This document shows, piece by piece, positions 6,496-14,551 of a stretch of 32,227 nt of DNA. Source of the stretch: a candidate division WS1 bacterium (GTDB lineage: Bacteria; Armatimonadota; Zipacnadia; Zipacnadales; Zipacnadaceae); the NCBI GenBank assembly GCA_012523355.1, contig JAAYIR010000161.1, positions 1 to 32,227 of the forward strand, written 5' to 3'. Made by a program: the position numbers and the translations under genes. The notes under the pieces were generated by a model that was not told where the DNA came from, did no database searches, and saw nothing but the letters and a program-made list of their open reading frames with translations. Numbering within the stretch: the first letter of the stretch is position 1; every line of letters begins with the position of its first letter.

Positions 6496-8679
6496 ATGCG
6501 TGCGCCCTCACCCTGGCCTCGGAATGGGTCTTCCGCCACCGGGCGTCGCTACTCGCGCCGCCGGTTGCTGCTGGGCGGGGTGCTGGTCGGGGTACTGTTC
6601 GTGGCGGTCTGGGCGCGGATCATGCCGGAGCAGGTGTCGCTGAAGGAAGGCGATCGGGCTCCGCGGACAATTATTGCGCCTCGAACGACGACGTACGTGG
6701 ATACTCAGGCGACCGAGCGCTTGCGCATCATCACGGCGGCCGCCGTCCCCCAGCGTTTCAAGTCCGATCCCCAGGCGGTCCGCATGGCCCTGCAAGCGGT
6801 GGACGACTTCTTTGAACAGACGCACAGGGTGGCGGAGGATCCGTCGCTGATCGGGGAGGAAGTCCGCGTGCAGGCGCTACAAACACGGGTGGAGTTCCCG
6901 ATTGAGGGCCCGGTGCTGCGCTTGGCGTTGAACACTCCGCGGGGCACACTAGAGCGGGTGCGCGAGGGAGCGGCGAGTCTGGTCCGGGCCGGGATGGCGC
7001 AGACCATTCGCGATGGCACGGAAGACCTGACCAGCGCGCGCCAGCTCCTGGTGGGCAAGGCCGAGGAACTGGGCTTTACCGAGTTGTACAAGAACATGGC
7101 TCTGGTAGTGGCGCAGGCCGTACTGCGCCCCAATCTGGTGGCAGACCTGGAGGCCACGGCACGGGATCGGGAAGCCGCTGCCGCCTCTGTCAAGCCAATC
7201 ACCCACACGGTCCGAGCCGGGGATATCATAATCACCGAGGGCGAGGAGGTTACCTCCCGGCAACTGGATATCTTCCGCGCTCTGGGCTTGACGAACCCCA
7301 CCGTCCAGTTCTCTCAGGCAGTGGCGGTGCTGGGCACGCTGTCGCTGCTGGTGTACTGCCTGTTCTACTTCATTCGGTTGAATTTCGGCGATACCTACCG
7401 GCGCTTCGAGCGGCTGGTGTTGGTGTGCGCGATGCTGGCGACCATCGCCCTCGTCATGCGGTTCACGCAGGCTTCGCCGAATCAGGAGGCCTACACGCTG
7501 TCGGTGGTCAGCGCGGGCGTGCTGTTGGTGACGCTAATCACGGTTCCTCAGTTGGGGCTGGTGACGGCTTTCTTCTCGGGCGTGTTGCTGGCGCTGAGCG
7601 CACCCGAGGCGAGTCTGAGGATGGTGGTAGCGGCCTTCCTGGCCGGGGGGATCGCCGCCTACCTGGTCAGTCTGCGCAGCACGCACGCACAAACGCTGGT
7701 GCGGGCGGCCTTGACGGTGGGTCTGCTGAATCCGCTGGTACTGCTTCTGTCCACGGTGGCGCTGGGGCAGCAGCCCTCGGCGACCGTGTTGCTGGTCACC
7801 GCCGGAGGCGGAGCGATCGCTGCCTTGGCGGCCATCGGACTCACCCTGGCGCTGGACCGGCCACTGAGTTTGCTGACGGACCTGCGTCTAGTTGAATTGG
7901 CCAGCGCGCATCAGCCGCTCCTGCAGCGGCTGGTACGCGAGGCCCCGGGGACGTATCAGTCCTCGGTGATGGTGGCGAACCTGGCCGAGCAGGCCGCAGA
8001 AGCCATCGGCCTGAACGGGTTGTTCGTGCGCACGGCGGCGCTGTACCATGATGTCGGCAAATTGAAGCGGCCTTATTTCTTCGTGGAGAACCAGTTCGGC
8101 AGCGAGAACCCCCATGATAAGCTCTCGCCCTTCATCTCCACGCTGATCATCAGTTCACATCCCCGGGATGGAGTGGAGTTGGCAAAGGAGGCGGGGCTGC
8201 CCCAGCAGATCATGGACGTCATCGCCGAGCACCAGGGGACGGACATGATACGGTACTTCTATGAGAAGGCGGTGGAACGGGCGCCAGAGGGGACGGCAGT
8301 GCCGGAGGAGGACTTCCGCTATCCGGGTCCGAAGCCGCACACCAAAGAAGCGGCAGTAATCATGCTGGCGGATACCGTGGAGGCGGCAGCGCGGACGCTG
8401 GACGTGCCCGACCCGCCACACGTGGAGAGACTGGTCAATCGCCTGGTGCGGGCCCGAGCCGACGACGGACAACTCGATGACTGCCCGCTGACCTTTGACG
8501 AGCTGAATACGGTGCGCGAGACGCTAATCTCCAGTCTGAACAGCGCTTTCCACCACCGCATCAAGTACCCGGAGCAGATTCCGGAAGAGGCACGACTGCT
8601 GGAGGAGCGTCTGGGGCCGGAAGCGTTGAAGCAGGGACTGCCGGACGAGAATGGACAGGGACGGAGCAACGGTGAATGA
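6496..8679 (+). CDS. pgpH: PgpH-type 7TM-HD cyclic-di-AMP phosphodiesterase
   Basis: 727 residues. A first membrane segment (about 22-42) is followed by an extracytoplasmic domain, then about seven membrane segments (about 275-460), then a cytoplasmic HD domain. The HD pair is in ALYHDVGKLKRPYFFVENQ (His518-Asp519), with further ligand regions IISSHPRDG and IAEHQGTDMIRYFYEKA. This is the 7TMR-HD family that degrades c-di-AMP to pApA in several phyla. phoH-pgpH-ybeY-dgkA is the order known from Firmicutes. A GGAGG-containing site precedes the ATG. The gene end overlaps the start of ybeY, so the two are probably translationally coupled. Confidence 0.92.
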   Translation: MRAPSPWPRNGSSATGRRYSRRRLLLGGVLVGVLFVAVWARIMPEQVSLKEGDRAPRTIIAPRTTTYVDTQATERLRIITAAAVPQRFKSDPQAVRMALQAVDDFFEQTHRVAEDPSLIGEEVRVQALQTRVEFPIEGPVLRLALNTPRGTLERVREGAASLVRAGMAQTIRDGTEDLTSARQLLVGKAEELGFTELYKNMALVVAQAVLRPNLVADLEATARDREAAAASVKPITHTVRAGDIIITEGEEVTSRQLDIFRALGLTNPTVQFSQAVAVLGTLSLLVYCLFYFIRLNFGDTYRRFERLVLVCAMLATIALVMRFTQASPNQEAYTLSVVSAGVLLVTLITVPQLGLVTAFFSGVLLALSAPEASLRMVVAAFLAGGIAAYLVSLRSTHAQTLVRAALTVGLLNPLVLLLSTVALGQQPSATVLLVTAGGGAIAALAAIGLTLALDRPLSLLTDLRLVELASAHQPLLQRLVREAPGTYQSSVMVANLAEQAAEAIGLNGLFVRTAALYHDVGKLKRPYFFVENQFGSENPHDKLSPFISTLIISSHPRDGVELAKEAGLPQQIMDVIAEHQGTDMIRYFYEKAVERAPEGTAVPEEDFRYPGPKPHTKEAAVIMLADTVEAAARTLDVPDPPHVERLVNRLVRARADDGQLDDCPLTFDELNTVRETLISSLNSAFHHRIKYPEQIPEEARLLEERLGPEALKQGLPDENGQGRSNGE

Positions 8680-9118
8680 GTCCGGGGAGCAAGCCGTCGT
8701 GCGGGTGGAGGTTCGCAATCTGCAAACGGTGACCGTGCCCGAGCAGGTTCTGGTTGCCGCGGCCCGCGAAGCGCTGGCTCTGGCGGGTGAGACGCTCGAC
8801 AGCCTGGGCGTGGCGCTGGTGGACGCGGAACGCATGGCGCGGCTAAACCGGGAGTTCCTGGAGAGGTCGGGGCCTACCGACGTAATTGCCTTCCCGGCGG
8901 AGCAAACGGAGGAGGGGCGCTCCGGGGAGGTCATAGTCTGTGTGTCCGTGGCAGAGGAGCAAGCTCAAGAGCAAGGCCATAGCCTGCTGCGCGAGCTGGC
9001 GGTGTTAGTGGCACATGGCACGCTGCACACGGTGGGCCATCGGGACGACACAGAGACAGGACGCCAGGTGATGGCCGACCTGCAGGAGCGGGCAGCGACC
9101 CGGGCGCTGGCTCCGTGA
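8672..9118 (+). CDS. ybeY: Endoribonuclease YbeY (rRNA maturation factor) with altered metal site
   Basis: About 148 residues. The family core is clear: LNREFLERSGPTDVIAFPAE, then GEVIVCVSVAEEQAQEQGHS and the active site AHGTLHTVGHRDDTETG. YbeY is a metal-dependent RNase acting in 16S rRNA 3'-end processing and ribosome quality control. The usual zinc motif is HGxLHLxGYDH. Here the third ligand position is Asp instead of His, and a His occupies the Tyr position. GTG 8672 is chosen because GGAG lies at a good distance; the ORF-track ATG 8651 would add seven residues and lacks a clear site. It overlaps the end of pgpH by eight bases. Confidence 0.88.
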   Translation: MNESGEQAVVRVEVRNLQTVTVPEQVLVAAAREALALAGETLDSLGVALVDAERMARLNREFLERSGPTDVIAFPAEQTEEGRSGEVIVCVSVAEEQAQEQGHSLLRELAVLVAHGTLHTVGHRDDTETGRQVMADLQERAATRALAP

Positions 9119-9936
9119 AGGCTGGACCAAGTTTCATGGCACAAAACGAACCCACTCCGACAAGGGAACCGGAGCCTGCGAGAGACCTCAGCTGGCGATA
9201 CGAGCGCAAGACCGTGATGCGCAGCTTCCGCTACGCCTGGGACGGAGTGTTGTTCGTCTTCTTGACCCAGCGCCACATGCGGGTCCATGCCCTGATCATC
9301 ATCCTGGTGCTGTTGGCGGCCTGGGGCCTGGGGGTGACCGAGAATCAGCTACTGCATCTGTTCGTCGCCATGGCGCTGGTGTTGATCGCCGAGATGCTCA
9401 ACACTACCGTGGAGATGACGGTGGATCTGATTGTGGACTCCTACAACCCGCAGGCCAAGATTATCAAGGACGTGGCGGCGGGAGCGGTGATGCTCGCCTC
9501 CATGTACGCCATTGCGGTGGCCACGGTGGTGTTCTTTATCAACCCGCGTCTGCGGGCGATCGCCGCGGAGTTTCCATATCCGCCTGAGCCTCTGCAGCGA
9601 GAGGTCATTCCGATGGTGCTAATCGGCGCCGTTGTGGAGGCTATCCTGATCGCCTATTTGAAGTACCGGACCAAGCGGGGCAGATTCTGGCGGGGAGGCA
9701 TCGTTTCGGGGCATACGGCGTTGGGGTTTCTGATTGCGACGGCAATCTGGATCATGACCCGGGACGTGGCGGTGACGGCGTTGGCCATCGCGCTGGCCTT
9801 GCTGATCTCCCAGAGCCGCATCCAGGCGCGCATTCACTCCTTGCTGGAAGTGGCGCTGGGGGCGGTGATGGGGATTCTGGTGGCCTTCATCATCCTCATC
9901 GCCTGGGTGCACGTGGCTCCTCCGATCCCCCACTAG
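9115..9936 (+). CDS. Diacylglycerol/undecaprenol kinase fused to a PAP2-like phosphatase domain
   Basis: 273 residues with two membrane modules. Residues about 25-140 are a DgkA-type kinase: AEMLNTTVEMTVDLIVD and KIIKDVAAGAVMLAS match its conserved active-site helices. Residues about 175-265 look like a PAP2 phosphatase: KYRTKRGRFWRGG, SGHTALGF and SRIQARIHSLLEVALG carry the SGH and R...H signatures, although the final Asp of the classic motif is Glu here. The kinase domain probably phosphorylates undecaprenol or diacylglycerol; the PAP2 part could do the reverse reaction or act on another lipid phosphate. The GTG start overlaps the ybeY stop (GTGA). ATG 9136 is an alternative start. Confidence 0.82.
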   Translation: MKAGPSFMAQNEPTPTREPEPARDLSWRYERKTVMRSFRYAWDGVLFVFLTQRHMRVHALIIILVLLAAWGLGVTENQLLHLFVAMALVLIAEMLNTTVEMTVDLIVDSYNPQAKIIKDVAAGAVMLASMYAIAVATVVFFINPRLRAIAAEFPYPPEPLQREVIPMVLIGAVVEAILIAYLKYRTKRGRFWRGGIVSGHTALGFLIATAIWIMTRDVAVTALAIALALLISQSRIQARIHSLLEVALGAVMGILVAFIILIAWVHVAPPIPH

Positions 9937-10604
9937 CGAAGCCGCTTGTACGCGGTGAAGAGGGCCTCCAGACGCTCGTGCGATTTCTTCCCCGGTGAGG
10001 ACTCCACGCCGCTGGAGAGGTCCAGTCCAGCGGGCTGGACCTGACGGGCGGCGTTCTCCACATTTTCCGGACACAAACCGCCCGCAAGGATCAGCGGGAC
10101 CTCCAGGCTGCGCACCAGTTGGGCGGCGACTTGCCAGTCTCCGGTCTGGCCGGTGCCTCCGGAGCCAGTGGAGCCTTGTGTATCCAGGAGGAGGCCGTGG
10201 ACGCCGGCGGCCTCATAGGCGCGGGCCAGCGCCAGCAGCCGGGCAGTCTCTGCGGTGGGATCGCCAGCCCGCGGAGAGACGCCTAGAGCCTTCCACAATA
10301 CGACCTCGGGATGCGCGGCCCGCAGGTCGCGCGCCAGGTCGGGCGGCTCCTCCCCGTGGAGTTGTATGACGCCAGGGCGCAAGACGGCGAGCAAGTCTCC
10401 CAACTCCGGCAGAGGCAGATTACGCACCACCAGCACCAACCGGTCGCCGGCGGCGCCCGCTAGCTCGCGGGCTCGAGGGAGAGAGACGCAGCGGGGAGAG
10501 GTCGGGACCCAGATGCAGCCCACATAGCGCGCGCCCAGGTCCAGCGCCAGATGCAGGTCCGGGACGCAGGTCAGCCCGCAGATCTTGATCCAGGGCGTGG
10601 CCAT
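9933..10604 (-). CDS. trpF: Phosphoribosylanthranilate isomerase
   Basis: 223 residues, a single TIM barrel. The N-terminal KICGLT holds the catalytic Cys, LLLDT the catalytic Asp, and LAGGLCPENV plus GLDLSSGVESSPGKK form the phosphate-binding C-terminal strands. It isomerises N-(5'-phosphoribosyl)-anthranilate in tryptophan synthesis. The ATG comes directly after the stop of the pmbA-like gene, and GGAGGGTGA, which contains that stop, is its ribosome site, so the two are coupled. No other trp genes are in the window. Its 3' end overlaps the 3' end of the kinase/phosphatase gene by four bases. Confidence 0.94.
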   Translation of the reverse strand: MATPWIKICGLTCVPDLHLALDLGARYVGCIWVPTSPRCVSLPRARELAGAAGDRLVLVVRNLPLPELGDLLAVLRPGVIQLHGEEPPDLARDLRAAHPEVVLWKALGVSPRAGDPTAETARLLALARAYEAAGVHGLLLDTQGSTGSGGTGQTGDWQVAAQLVRSLEVPLILAGGLCPENVENAARQVQPAGLDLSSGVESSPGKKSHERLEALFTAYKRLR

Positions 10605-11942
10605 TCACCCTCCGCTGGAGACCTGGACCTGACGCAGGCGCGCCGTGGGCATGACGCGGCCGGGTTCGGCGCGGTAGTCGCTGGAGAGAGCCTCCAGGCG
10701 GGTCATGAAATCGAGCAGGTTTCCGCCGATCATGGTGGCCTGCACGGGGTGGGTCAACTCGCCGCGCTCGATCTTGCGCCCGAGGTCCACCGTGGCTGAG
10801 ACATCGCCAGTGATGCTGTCGGTGCTCAGACTGGAGGCGCAGATGTACAGCCCCTCATCCACCTCGCGGATGAGTTCCTGGGCGGTCTTCTCGCCGGTCT
10901 GGGGAAGGAGATTGGCGAAGCCGATCCCCACCTCGCCGCTGTACCCGCTCCGGCGGGCGTGGGCGGTATTAGGCGCGCTGGCCTTGCCCGCAGTGTAGGA
11001 GTTGTGCAGATAGGTGGTGAGGACGCCGCGGTCCACCAGAGTGCGTGGTTGCTTGGGGAGGCCTTCGCCGTCAGTCGCGGCGCTGCTCAGTCCGGCGGGG
11101 ATGAGCGGCTCCTCGCGCAGAGTCAGCAGCTCACTGGCGACGGGCTGTCCCTCCTTGTCCACCAGGAAGGAGCGGTGGCGCTGGATGCTCTCGGCATTGG
11201 CGGCGCTGATTAGACGGGTGAAGAGAGCGTCGGCGGCCTCCGGCCCCAGGATGACAGGCATGGTAGCGGTGCGGAGGGGGCGGGCGCCCAGATAACTAAG
11301 AGCCGTCTCCGCAGCAGTGCGTGCGACGCCGTGGGGCTGGAAATCCTCCAGGCGGCGGGCCGCGTCCCACTCCCAGTAGATGCCGACGTCATCACCCCGG
11401 CGGACAATGGCGTCGAAGCCGATGGAAAGGTAAGAGCTTTGCGTAGTGACACGCATGCCCGTGGAGCTGGCCAGGGCCTGCTCGCCCCACATGAGGGCCA
11501 CGCCGCCGCTCACTATGGCTTCCTCGGTGACCGCGCGCGCTTCCTCCAGGCCTTCGCGACACCAGCGCACGGCCTGTTCGGCGGAGAGACCGGGGACCTG
11601 GGGATCGAAGAGATCCGGGACCTCCGGTGCAGGCTGGGGATCGGGAAGGGCCACAAAGTGGGGGTCGTCGGTGGTGGCGCGGGCCATCTCTGCAGCCTGT
11701 CGGCCACATTCGGTCGCGCCGGCGGGGGTGGGATGCAAGAGACTGGCCAGACCGCGGCCGCCGTGGAAGAAGGCTCGCACGCCCAGTCCCAGCTCGCGCG
11801 AGGTTTCACACTCGCGCAAGCTGCTGTTTTCCACCTCCACGGCAATGACACGGCTGTTGGCGCAGACCGCGTCGGCCCATTCGGCGCCGCTGTGGAGGGC
11901 GGCCTCCACGGCGGCTTCCGCCAGTTGCATCAAATCCGCCAT
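10605..11942 (-). CDS. pmbA: PmbA/TldE-like modulator of DNA gyrase family protein
   Basis: 445 residues from ATG 11942. The N-terminal domain (AEAAVEAALHSGAEWADAV to GLGVRAFFHGGRGLAS) and the C-terminal core (AEPGRVMPTARLRQVQVS end, VRRGDDVGIYWEWDA, DSITGDVSATVDLGRKIERGE) are those of the TldD/TldE family. The HExxxH zinc motif of TldD is absent, which fits the PmbA/TldE partner. Together the two subunits form a protease that opens up small peptides and modified peptides. No tldD lies nearby. The ORF-track start at 12017 is rejected: GAGGGGG sits at the right distance before ATG 11942, and the longer version runs into the SPOR gene. Confidence 0.87.
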   Translation of the reverse strand: MADLMQLAEAAVEAALHSGAEWADAVCANSRVIAVEVENSSLRECETSRELGLGVRAFFHGGRGLASLLHPTPAGATECGRQAAEMARATTDDPHFVALPDPQPAPEVPDLFDPQVPGLSAEQAVRWCREGLEEARAVTEEAIVSGGVALMWGEQALASSTGMRVTTQSSYLSIGFDAIVRRGDDVGIYWEWDAARRLEDFQPHGVARTAAETALSYLGARPLRTATMPVILGPEAADALFTRLISAANAESIQRHRSFLVDKEGQPVASELLTLREEPLIPAGLSSAATDGEGLPKQPRTLVDRGVLTTYLHNSYTAGKASAPNTAHARRSGYSGEVGIGFANLLPQTGEKTAQELIREVDEGLYICASSLSTDSITGDVSATVDLGRKIERGELTHPVQATMIGGNLLDFMTRLEALSSDYRAEPGRVMPTARLRQVQVSSGG

Positions 11943-11952
11943 ATTTTCCCCC

Positions 11953-12546
11953 TCAGCGGCGAGTGACCCCGGCCGCGAATCCGGCTTTCTGCAGTTCGGC
12001 GCGGACCGCCTCCGCACGCTGTTTGCTACCGTAAACGCCGACCACTACCCGGTGATAGGTGACGCCGCGCTGTTCGGATTCCGTCACGTAGGGGCTGTAG
12101 CCGCGGGCGGCGAGGTCGGAACGGGCGGTCTCGGCAGCCTGGGGGCTGGTAAAAGATCCGGCGGTGACGATGTAGCCGGTGCCCTCCGGCGCTCCGGCGT
12201 CCGGCGGGGCCTCAATATCTGCGGCGGCGCCGGGGACTTCGTCGGTCCGCGTCATCTCCTCGCTGGTCAGCTCCAGCTTCTCGGCCTCGTTCGGCGGGCG
12301 GGGCTCGATCTCCACTTTGATCTCCCCGGGCGGTAACTGCTTCCCCTCTGGAGTCAGGCCCGGGCCGGGGTTCTGGGTGTCTTGCTGGGCCTTGATGGAG
12401 ATGCTTCGGCCCAGAATGGTGCTCTCCAACTGCCGTCCCACCCAGTTCTTGCCCGCCTGATAGGCGAGGAGAGCAGTGATCAGGCAGATGACCAGCACGG
12501 TGAGCCAGAAGCCGAAGGCAATTTCTCCTTTGCGGGTGTGTCGCAC
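11953..12546 (-). CDS. SPOR-domain membrane protein
   Basis: 197 residues from GTG 12546. It has a short basic N-terminus (VRHTRKGE), one membrane segment (about residues 8-30, FGFWLTVLVICLITALLAYQ), an acidic, Pro-rich periplasmic linker, and a C-terminal SPOR domain of about 75 residues (GYIVTAGSFTSPQAAETARSDLAARGY onwards, ending in AGFAAGVTRR). SPOR domains bind denuded septal peptidoglycan, so a role in division or wall remodelling is inferred. AGGAGG lies nine bases before GTG; TTG one codon earlier is equally possible. The ORF-track start at 12861 would run through the tRNA gene and is wrong. The gap to pmbA is ten bases. Confidence 0.88.
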   Translation of the reverse strand: MRHTRKGEIAFGFWLTVLVICLITALLAYQAGKNWVGRQLESTILGRSISIKAQQDTQNPGPGLTPEGKQLPPGEIKVEIEPRPPNEAEKLELTSEEMTRTDEVPGAAADIEAPPDAGAPEGTGYIVTAGSFTSPQAAETARSDLAARGYSPYVTESEQRGVTYHRVVVGVYGSKQRAEAVRAELQKAGFAAGVTRR

Positions 12547-12612
12547 CAAACGAGGCCTCCTGCGCCAAAAAGTTGGAGGGATTGTAGCATGAACCCGGCG
12601 CAGGAGACAAGC

Positions 12613-12642
12613 TTGACCGGGCAGCGGAGGCTGTGATATAGT
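12613..12642 (+). promoter_or_regulatory. Promoter of tRNA-Pro
   Basis: TTGACC (12613-12618) and TATAGT (12637-12642) are separated by 18 bases. The predicted transcript begins a few bases before the mature 5' end at 12653. Position and quality both support it. Confidence 0.75.
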
Positions 12643-12652
12643 GCCAAACGGT

Positions 12653-12729
12653 CGGGGCGTAGCGCAGCCCGGTAGCGCGCACGGTTCGGGTCCGTGAAGT
12701 CGCCAGTTCAAATCTGGCCGCCCCGACCA
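12653..12729 (+). tRNA. tRNA-Pro, anticodon CGG, with encoded CCA
   Basis: A complete 77-base cloverleaf. The acceptor CGGGGCG pairs with CGCCCCG. The D stem is GCGC/GCGC. The anticodon stem CACGG/CCGTG encloses loop TTCGGGT, giving anticodon CGG (reads CCG, proline). The T stem GCCAG/CTGGC encloses TTCAAAT. The discriminator is A, followed by a genomically encoded CCA. A peptidase gene begins 22 bases downstream, so the tRNA may be co-transcribed with it. Confidence 0.97.
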
Positions 12730-12751
12730 GGTGTTTCCCCCTGGTGAGGCC

Positions 12752-13912
12752 ATGTCCGAAGTCAGCACCCTCCTACAGGATCTGGTCCGTATCCCCAGTG
12801 TCAACCCAGCTTCTGCCTTGCCGTCGGAGCCCGGCGGCGAGGGCCGCCTGGCCGACTTCATCGAGGATTGGCTGCGGGCTGCAGACCTGTCGGTTCAACG
12901 GCAACCGGTGCAGCCGGGCCGAGACAACCTGATTGTCCAGATATCGGGACAGGGGCCACCGGCGCTGCTTCTAGAGGCCCACCTGGATACCGTGGGGACC
13001 GCCGACATGAGCGGAGAGCCGTTCAGTGGTGAACTGCGTGAGGGCCGGGTCTGGGGCCGGGGGGCCTGCGATGATAAGGCCAGCGTGGCGGCCATGCTCC
13101 TGGCCGTGCGTCGAACGGCGCACGAACGAAAACAGGCGAGCCGCCGATCCCCCCCGGGGATGGCGCTAGCGCTGGTGGTGGATGAGGAGTATGGCTTCAC
13201 GGGCATAGAGCGCCTGCTGGCAGAGGCTTTCCCTGCGCCGGTGCTGGGAGCCGTGGTGGGGGAACCGACGAGCCTGGATGTGATTGACCGGCATGGGGGG
13301 GCAGTGCGGATGCGGTTCACGGCCTTGGGGCGAGCTGCGCACAGCGCCTACCCGGAACAGGGCGAGAACGCCATCCATCACGCCATGAGCCTGGTGCAGG
13401 CGTTTGAGCGGCATCATCAGCAGTTGCAGGCGGCGACGGCGCCCGGAGAAGGGGTGCGCACCTGCACGGTAAACCTGATTGAGGGCGGGGAGGCAATCAA
13501 CATCGTGCCGGCCCGCTGCTCGGTGAGCGTGGACCGCCGTCTGGCACCTGGTGAGCGGCCGGAGGCCGCGCGAGCTGAACTGGAGGCAGTGGCCTCCGAG
13601 GCGAGCGCCGGCCAGTTCCGCTGTGAGACTCAGGCCTTGCTGTTGGACCCACCCTTGACTCCTCACTCACCGGCGCCCCTGGCGGAGCTGTGCCTGCAGG
13701 TGGCGGCGGAGGTCACTGGTTACAGTGGCCGGCGGGGCGTGAACTACTCCACGGACGCCAGTAATCTGGCCGAGACGGGGATGGAGGCGGTGGTACTGGG
13801 GCCGGGGGACATTGCCCAGGCCCACAGCGCGGAGGAGTGGGTGGCGGTGGAGCAGGTGGAGCAGGCCGCAGAGCTTTACTTCAGGCTGGCGAGGGCCGCG
13901 GCTGAGGTTTGA
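12752..13912 (+). CDS. M20-family metallopeptidase / deacylase (ArgE/DapE-like)
   Basis: 386 residues, the normal M20 length. Metal and catalytic motifs appear in order: EAHLDTV (His and catalytic Asp), RGACDDKAS (bridging Asp), VVDEEYGFTG (base Glu and metal Glu), VVGEPTS (acidic metal-site position, Glu here) and a late AHSAEEWVAV (His). The dimerisation domain lies at about residues 170-285. ArgE, DapE and carboxypeptidase G2 share these motifs; the substrate cannot be told apart by eye and no arg or lysine genes are adjacent. The ATG at 12752 follows GGTGAGG closely. The ORF-track GTG at 12731 lies two bases after the tRNA CCA end and is less likely. Confidence 0.9.
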   Translation: MSEVSTLLQDLVRIPSVNPASALPSEPGGEGRLADFIEDWLRAADLSVQRQPVQPGRDNLIVQISGQGPPALLLEAHLDTVGTADMSGEPFSGELREGRVWGRGACDDKASVAAMLLAVRRTAHERKQASRRSPPGMALALVVDEEYGFTGIERLLAEAFPAPVLGAVVGEPTSLDVIDRHGGAVRMRFTALGRAAHSAYPEQGENAIHHAMSLVQAFERHHQQLQAATAPGEGVRTCTVNLIEGGEAINIVPARCSVSVDRRLAPGERPEAARAELEAVASEASAGQFRCETQALLLDPPLTPHSPAPLAELCLQVAAEVTGYSGRRGVNYSTDASNLAETGMEAVVLGPGDIAQAHSAEEWVAVEQVEQAAELYFRLARAAAEV

Positions 13913-13924
13913 GCGGAAGCGGGC

Positions 13925-14551
13925 CTAGTTCTTCTTCCAGAAGGAGATGGCGGCGGGGTAAGCGACCTGCATGATCTTTGTCAGACGGTGGTAGGCCGTC
14001 TCGGGGGCGGACTCGGCTACAGGGGTGGAGAGGGTGAACACGACGCCGCCCGCGCCCCGGGGGCCCAGCGCCACCCGGAGCCCCTCCGCGGTCCAGTCAG
14101 CGGTGGTGCCGCCGTAGTATGCGAAGGAAAAGAGGGCGAGGAGGAAGAGGTCATTCTTCTTCAGCCGGATGAGCTTGGCGCGCAAGGGGCCCGCCGAGCT
14201 GGGCAGGGTTATCGTCTGCTCGGATAGCACCGTCCAGCCCTGCGCCGGGTAGCAGCCTTCGGGCGAGTGGATGGAGCGCCAATCGGGAGCGTAAAGGACG
14301 GACAGGGATACCGAGCCATCGGGCCCATCGTAGCGTCGCTCCAACATGGCCGTTGCTGAGAGGAAGTTCAGGACGCTCTCGTCGGGCGGCAGGTCCACGC
14401 CCGTATAGGCGCCGATCTCGCGCGGGATCTCGGCGAAGGTGGGGTGATAGGCGGCCGGGGGAACGCGAGTAAGGCGGACGGCCTCTGCAGCCACGGCCAG
14501 GACCACCAGCAGAAACACTGTCGTCAGATATCTTCGCGCAGCTGGCGACAC
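13925..14551 (-). CDS. epsI: Exosortase-associated EpsI family protein
   Basis: 208 residues. One N-terminal membrane segment or signal anchor (YLTTVFLLVVLAVAAEAV) precedes a periplasmic domain with the family signature SIHSPEGCYPAQGW and a C-terminal FAYYGGTTADW stretch. EpsI proteins accompany exosortases, either fused or next door. Their function is unclear, but the association with exopolysaccharide and PEP-CTERM sorting loci is well established. The GTG start overlaps the exosortase gene by 28 bases, which indicates coupled translation. It converges on the M20 gene with a 12-base gap. Confidence 0.87.
   Translation of the reverse strand: MSPAARRYLTTVFLLVVLAVAAEAVRLTRVPPAAYHPTFAEIPREIGAYTGVDLPPDESVLNFLSATAMLERRYDGPDGSVSLSVLYAPDWRSIHSPEGCYPAQGWTVLSEQTITLPSSAGPLRAKLIRLKKNDLFLLALFSFAYYGGTTADWTAEGLRVALGPRGAGGVVFTLSTPVAESAPETAYHRLTKIMQVAYPAAISFWKKN

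Noticed and set aside
12547-12861. N-terminal extension of the SPOR protein ORF
   Set aside because: It reads antisense through the tRNA-Pro gene. The Shine-Dalgarno and membrane segment fit the start near 12546.
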